This document shows positions 59,851-64,000 of a stretch of DNA of 64,000 nt, in pieces (the stretch's first letter is position 1; each line of letters opens with the position of its first letter). A model generated the notes under the pieces. That model was given only the letters and a program-made list of their open reading frames with translations. It had not been told where the DNA came from and did no database searches. The position numbers and the translations under genes were made by a program. This DNA is from CAVYHX01 sp963768415 (lineage in GTDB: Bacteria; Pseudomonadota; Gammaproteobacteria; UBA9214), in assembly GCA_963768415.1 (NCBI GenBank), contig CAVYHX010000008.1, forward strand, positions 15,355 to 79,354, given 5' to 3'.

Positions 59851-62800
59851 ATGAAGAAGAATCCCAATAAAAATCAGCTGCTAATAGAAGCCATGGAGCC
59901 GCGCCTGCTGTTCTCGGCCGACCTCGATGGCGGGCTGATATCCGGTGGCGCTGGCCAGCCACAGCGCCCTGCTCGACCCGGCCCTGTCCGACGCGCTGGC
60001 CCCCGCGGCCACGAGCACGGATGCGACCCGTGCGGCCAGCGCCATCCGCCAGGAACTGGTCCTGGTCGACACCGACACCCCGAATTACCAGCAGTTGATC
60101 GACGACCTGCTGACCAGCGAGGACGACTCCCGCCACCTGGAAGTCATCCTGCTCGATAACACCCGCGACGGCATCCACCAGGTCACCGAAATCCTCAGCA
60201 ACTACCAGGGTCTCGATGCCGTCCACCTGATCTCGCATGGTCAGTGATGGCGCGGTCGACCTGGGCGGCAGTGTGCTGGAGTTCGACAGCCTTATCGCCA
60301 ACACCAGCCTCATCAAGAGCTGGGGCGAGGCCTTCAGCGCGGACGGTGACTTCCTTATCTATGGCTGCGACCTCGCCGCGAGCGCCGACGGGCAGGGCCT
60401 GGTCAATGCCCTGGGCCGGCTGACCGGCGCCGATGTCGCCGCCTCCGATGACCTGACCGGCAGTGCGGCACTGGGCGGTGACTGGGAACTGGAATACCGC
60501 ACCGGCCTGGTCGAGACGGAAGTTGCGGTCAGCCAGGAGGCCCGCGAGAACTGGTCGAACGTGATGGTGACCACTTACACTGTGACGACCACGGCGGCCA
60601 CCGGGGCGGGTTCGCTGGACGAGGCCATCAACCTGGCCAATGCCGCGCCGAACTCGGGTGGACCTGACCGTATCGACTTCAATATCGGCGGCGGTGGCGC
60701 GCAGACTATCGCGGTCGCGGCCGCCGGTTTACCGATGATCACCGATCCCGTCATCCTCGATGCCACCACGCAACCCGGTTACAGCGGCACCCCGCTGATT
60801 ACGCTCGACGGTTCCGCCACAGCGGACAACTCGGGCATCAATGGCCTGGTGCTGCGTACCAACGACAGCACCATCAAGGGCTTCATCGTGCACAGCTTCG
60901 CCGATGAAGGCATCGAGATCGACGGCTCCACCGGTTTCGGTGACAACAACATCATCCAGAACAACTGGGTGGGCATCGACAGCCTGAGCGTCGCGCGGGG
61001 CAATGCCGAGCACGGCATCATGATCAGCGAAAGCGCCACCGGCAACCAGATCGGCGGTTCCGGCCTGAACGAAGGCAACGTGGTCGCCGGTAATGGCTTC
61101 GACCGCGGTACCAGCGGTGACCGCTTTTCCGGCATCGTCATCGAGAATAACAGTGACAACAACATCGTTGAGGGCAACCTGGTGGGCGTCCTCCCGGACG
61201 GCGTCACCGTGGCGGCGAACGGCGACCAGGGCATCCTGATCCAGAAATCTTCCGACGGTAACCGCATCGGCGGCACCGCCGCCGGTGCCGGCAACGTGAT
61301 CTCGGGCAATACCGCCGACGGCATCCACATCGACGGCACAACCGACGCAACCTTCACGACCGCGGTGACCGGCACGATCATCCAGGGCAACCGCATCGGC
61401 ACCAACCAGGCCGGTACCGCGGCGGTCGGCAACGGTGACGAAGGCATCAGTATCCAGAACAACGTCACCAACACGACCATCGGCGGCAATACGGCGCGCA
61501 GCCCGCAACATCATCTCCGGCAACGAAGGCGCCGCCATGCTGATCCAGGACGGCACCGCCACGACCACGATTCAGGGCAACTACATCGGCACGGACGTCA
61601 CCGGCACGCTCGACCTCGGCAATGGCAAGATCAACGCCTCCGGTGACAAAAGCGGCCTTCGTTTCTGGGATGCAGGTACGGGCAACGTCGTCGGCGGCAC
61701 GGGTGCCGGCGAAGGCAACCTGATCGCCTTCAACGACGAAGGCGGTGTCGTCATCAGTGGTACGTCGACGGGTATCCGTATCCGCGGCAACTCGATTCAT
61801 TCCAATGTCGGCCTCGGCATCGATATCAACGGTGATGGCGTCACCGCCAACGACAGCGGCGTGCAGGACGTGGACACGGGCGCCAACAACCTGCAGAACT
61901 TCCCGGTGATTACCAGCGCGGTCACCGGAGCCGGCACAACAACGATCAGCGGCTACGTCGACAGCAAGGCGTCCACCACCTTCGATATCGATTTTTATGT
62001 GACTGGAAATCCGGTCGATCGCCACGGGTTACGGCGAGGGCGAGACCTATCTTGAGTCCATAACGCTCACTACCGACGTCAATGGCTACGCCACGTTCAG
62101 CTTTCAGACCGCCACAGCGGTTACAGCGGCGAAAGCGTCACAGCAACCGCCACCGACGCCGTCGACGGTACCTCCGAATTCGGCGCCAATGTCCTGGTGG
62201 AAACCAACCAGAACTCCCTGTGGATCTCGACCGACGGTAACGCGGCACCGCCCGGGGCGGACGGCCTGCCCGGGGGCTGGCTGGAGGGCGATGTACTCGG
62301 CTTCGGCGGCCCGGATTTAACGCTGGGCGCAACAACAGACGGTGATTTCTCAAAGATCATCGCATTCGACACGTTCCTGTCGGGCACCGCCGATGTCGGG
62401 GCCCTGCATTATGTCAACAGCAACATCACCATCGGCAGCGGTGCGGACCGGGTCGATCTGCGAGTGGGCGACGTGCTGGTGTCGTTCAACCAGGATGAGA
62501 CCATCCTCGCGGCCTACTACGAAACCGGGATCGACACCCTGGTGGGCATGGATGACCTACTCGCCTTTCAGGCCGGACACGCCGGGCGACTACAGTTCCG
62601 GCACCTTCTACATGCTCCTGAACGGCATACCCGATACCGTGGGTACACCGATCACCAGTCTGCACGGCATCTCGCTGGTCGAACAGGACACACTGGTTGG
62701 ATCGACATTACTGCAGGCCGGCACCTTCATTTTTGCCGAGCAGGCCGGCATCGCGCCCAACGATATCTACCATTTCACGCCGACGGCCGTTGGAAAGACT

Positions 62801-64000
62801 GCTGCCACCGGCACCACTATCACGCTGATCGACGGCAGCGATATCAATATCGATGCCGGTAACATCCGTGGCCTGGAGCTGATCGAGTCGACTACCATCA
62901 TCGGCGGCGTCACGCTCAACCCAGGCAATATCCTGGTCACGCTGAGTACCGACGATGCGACGGTGGGTACCAACAACCTGAATACGGCAACCCAGGACAT
63001 TTTCGCCCTCACGGTCACTGCAGCCGAACCGGAGTCAGGCACCACTATGGCCACCGCCGCCATGCTGCTGGACGGCAGCCTAGTCAACCTCGATAACGGC
63101 CCACCCGCGGAACGTATCTATGCCCTTGCACTGGTCCCGGACAAGCCACCGCCGATTGCCCAGGATGACCGCGTCGGACTGACCTTCGATGGCGTGGATG
63201 ACTACGTGCTGGTAGCGAACGACCCCAGCCTGGTGATGACCAACACCATGACCATGGAGACCTGGATCAACCACAGCGGCAACGGTACGGGTTCGCAAAT
63301 TATCATCAACAAGGAAGGTGAATACGAGCTCGGTATCACTGCCGACACCGGCGAAATCAAGTGGGCATTCGACAACACCGATCCCGACTGGAGCTGGCAT
63401 AACACAGGTTATTTCGTCACCGCTGGTGAGTGGACACATATCGCCGTGACCTACAACAACGGCGTCGTGAAGACCTATGCCAACGGCATGCTGGTCGACA
63501 CCTACAACGGCAGCGGGCCGATCGGTGATACCTACGTCGGGCTTGATGAACTACGCATCGGCGCACGCCAGAATGCCGCAACCCAGCGCTTCGATGGTCT
63601 GATCGACGAGGTACGCGTCTGGAACAACCCCCGCACCGAGGGCGAGATCAAGGCGAACATGGACGGCCAGCTCGACAGGCGCCGAGGCCGGCCTGGTCGG
63701 TAACTGGCGCTTTGACGAGGGCACCGGCACCACGGCCTTCGACCAGACCGGCTTCGGCAATGACGGTACGCTCGGCGGCGTGGACGGTCCCGCGATGGCA
63801 CCGGCCTGGAATGGCTATGTTACGGACGAAGAGACTCCGCTGGCTATCCCCGCGGACACAGGGGTACTGGTGAATGACACGGTGGTCGAGACGATGGCAG
63901 CCATCGCGGGCAACATGCTGAATTCTGATGCGGCCAACGGCAGTGATGGGCTCTGGGACGACGACCTGGTACGGTCAGCCATAACTGCCCTTATGGCTAT
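59851..64000 (+). CDS. Giant LEPR-XLL/DUF4347 surface protein B, cut by window edge (several frameshifts)
   Basis: Paralogue of protein A over the first ~230 residues: MKKNPNKNQLLIEAMEPRLL, then DUF4347 (DAVHLISHG, FLIYGCDLAAS). It then differs: a right-handed beta-helix-like region (60570-62000) with repeated GGTAAGAGNVISGN and NIIQNNWVGID motifs, a module shared with protein A (62190-63160), and a LamG/concanavalin-like domain (63170-63740; GLTFDGVDDYVLVAND, GEWTHIAVTYNNG, IDEVRVWNNPRTEGEI). The protein continues past 64000 in open frame. One-base shifts near 59948, 60241, 61498, 62028, ~62110, 62570 and 63685; the first two are extra bases relative to the aligned sequence of gene A. No signal peptide. 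Likely a second substrate of the upstream export genes. Confidence 0.82.

Overview
The window reads as a chromosomal segment of a gammaproteobacterium, probably a marine, halophilic or sulfur-oxidising lineage. This is inferred from the Mrp and NhaD sodium antiporters, the sucAB-lpd order, the FimX-type c-di-GMP protein and the families of dispersed hairpin repeats. No rRNA or tRNA gene and no CRISPR array was seen.

Layout. 1-1651 (-): hybrid sensor histidine kinase, cut by the window edge. 2351-9190 (+): three-gene c-di-GMP operon, consisting of a coiled-coil protein with degenerate GGDEF and EAL domains (FimX-like), a degenerate HD-GYP protein and an intact-looking GGDEF-EAL protein. 9193-9753: tandem hairpin repeats. 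9955-17241 (+): Mrp-type multisubunit cation/proton antiporter operon with three NuoL/M/N-like subunits and an MrpA that appears split. 17252-17580: hairpin array between convergent genes. 17579-18997 (-): NhaD. 19249-25101 (-): lpdA, sucB and sucA, the 2-oxoglutarate dehydrogenase complex. 25102-25876: repeat-rich spacer with a 125-bp MITE-like element.

The most unusual part is 25877-64000 (+). Four tightly packed genes encode a GAF-HlyD membrane adaptor, a PqqD-like/M50 peptidase/HlyD fusion, a shortened SecA-like ATPase and a signal-peptide-bearing HlyD/RND-type adaptor. They are followed by two very large paralogous surface proteins. Both begin with the same motif (core IEAMEPRLLFSAD, the LEPR-XLL type) and a DUF4347 domain. 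The first spans 26.3 kb (about 8,750 residues) and carries 45 tandem cadherin-like repeats in an A-B-C order. The second runs off the window and carries beta-helix and LamG-like modules. Both start codons are preceded by the same ~109-bp leader, which contains a palindrome resembling the FleQ box exactly 77 bp upstream of the ATG. I read this as a dedicated export and display locus for giant adhesins, possibly under c-di-GMP control.

Caution: many genes (mnhD-like genes, sucA, sucB, the M50 and SecA-like genes, both giant genes) are broken by single-base shifts. In nearly every case I examined, removing one base restores the conserved protein. This looks like an insertion-dominated sequencing or assembly artefact, so broken genes are annotated here over their full restored extents.
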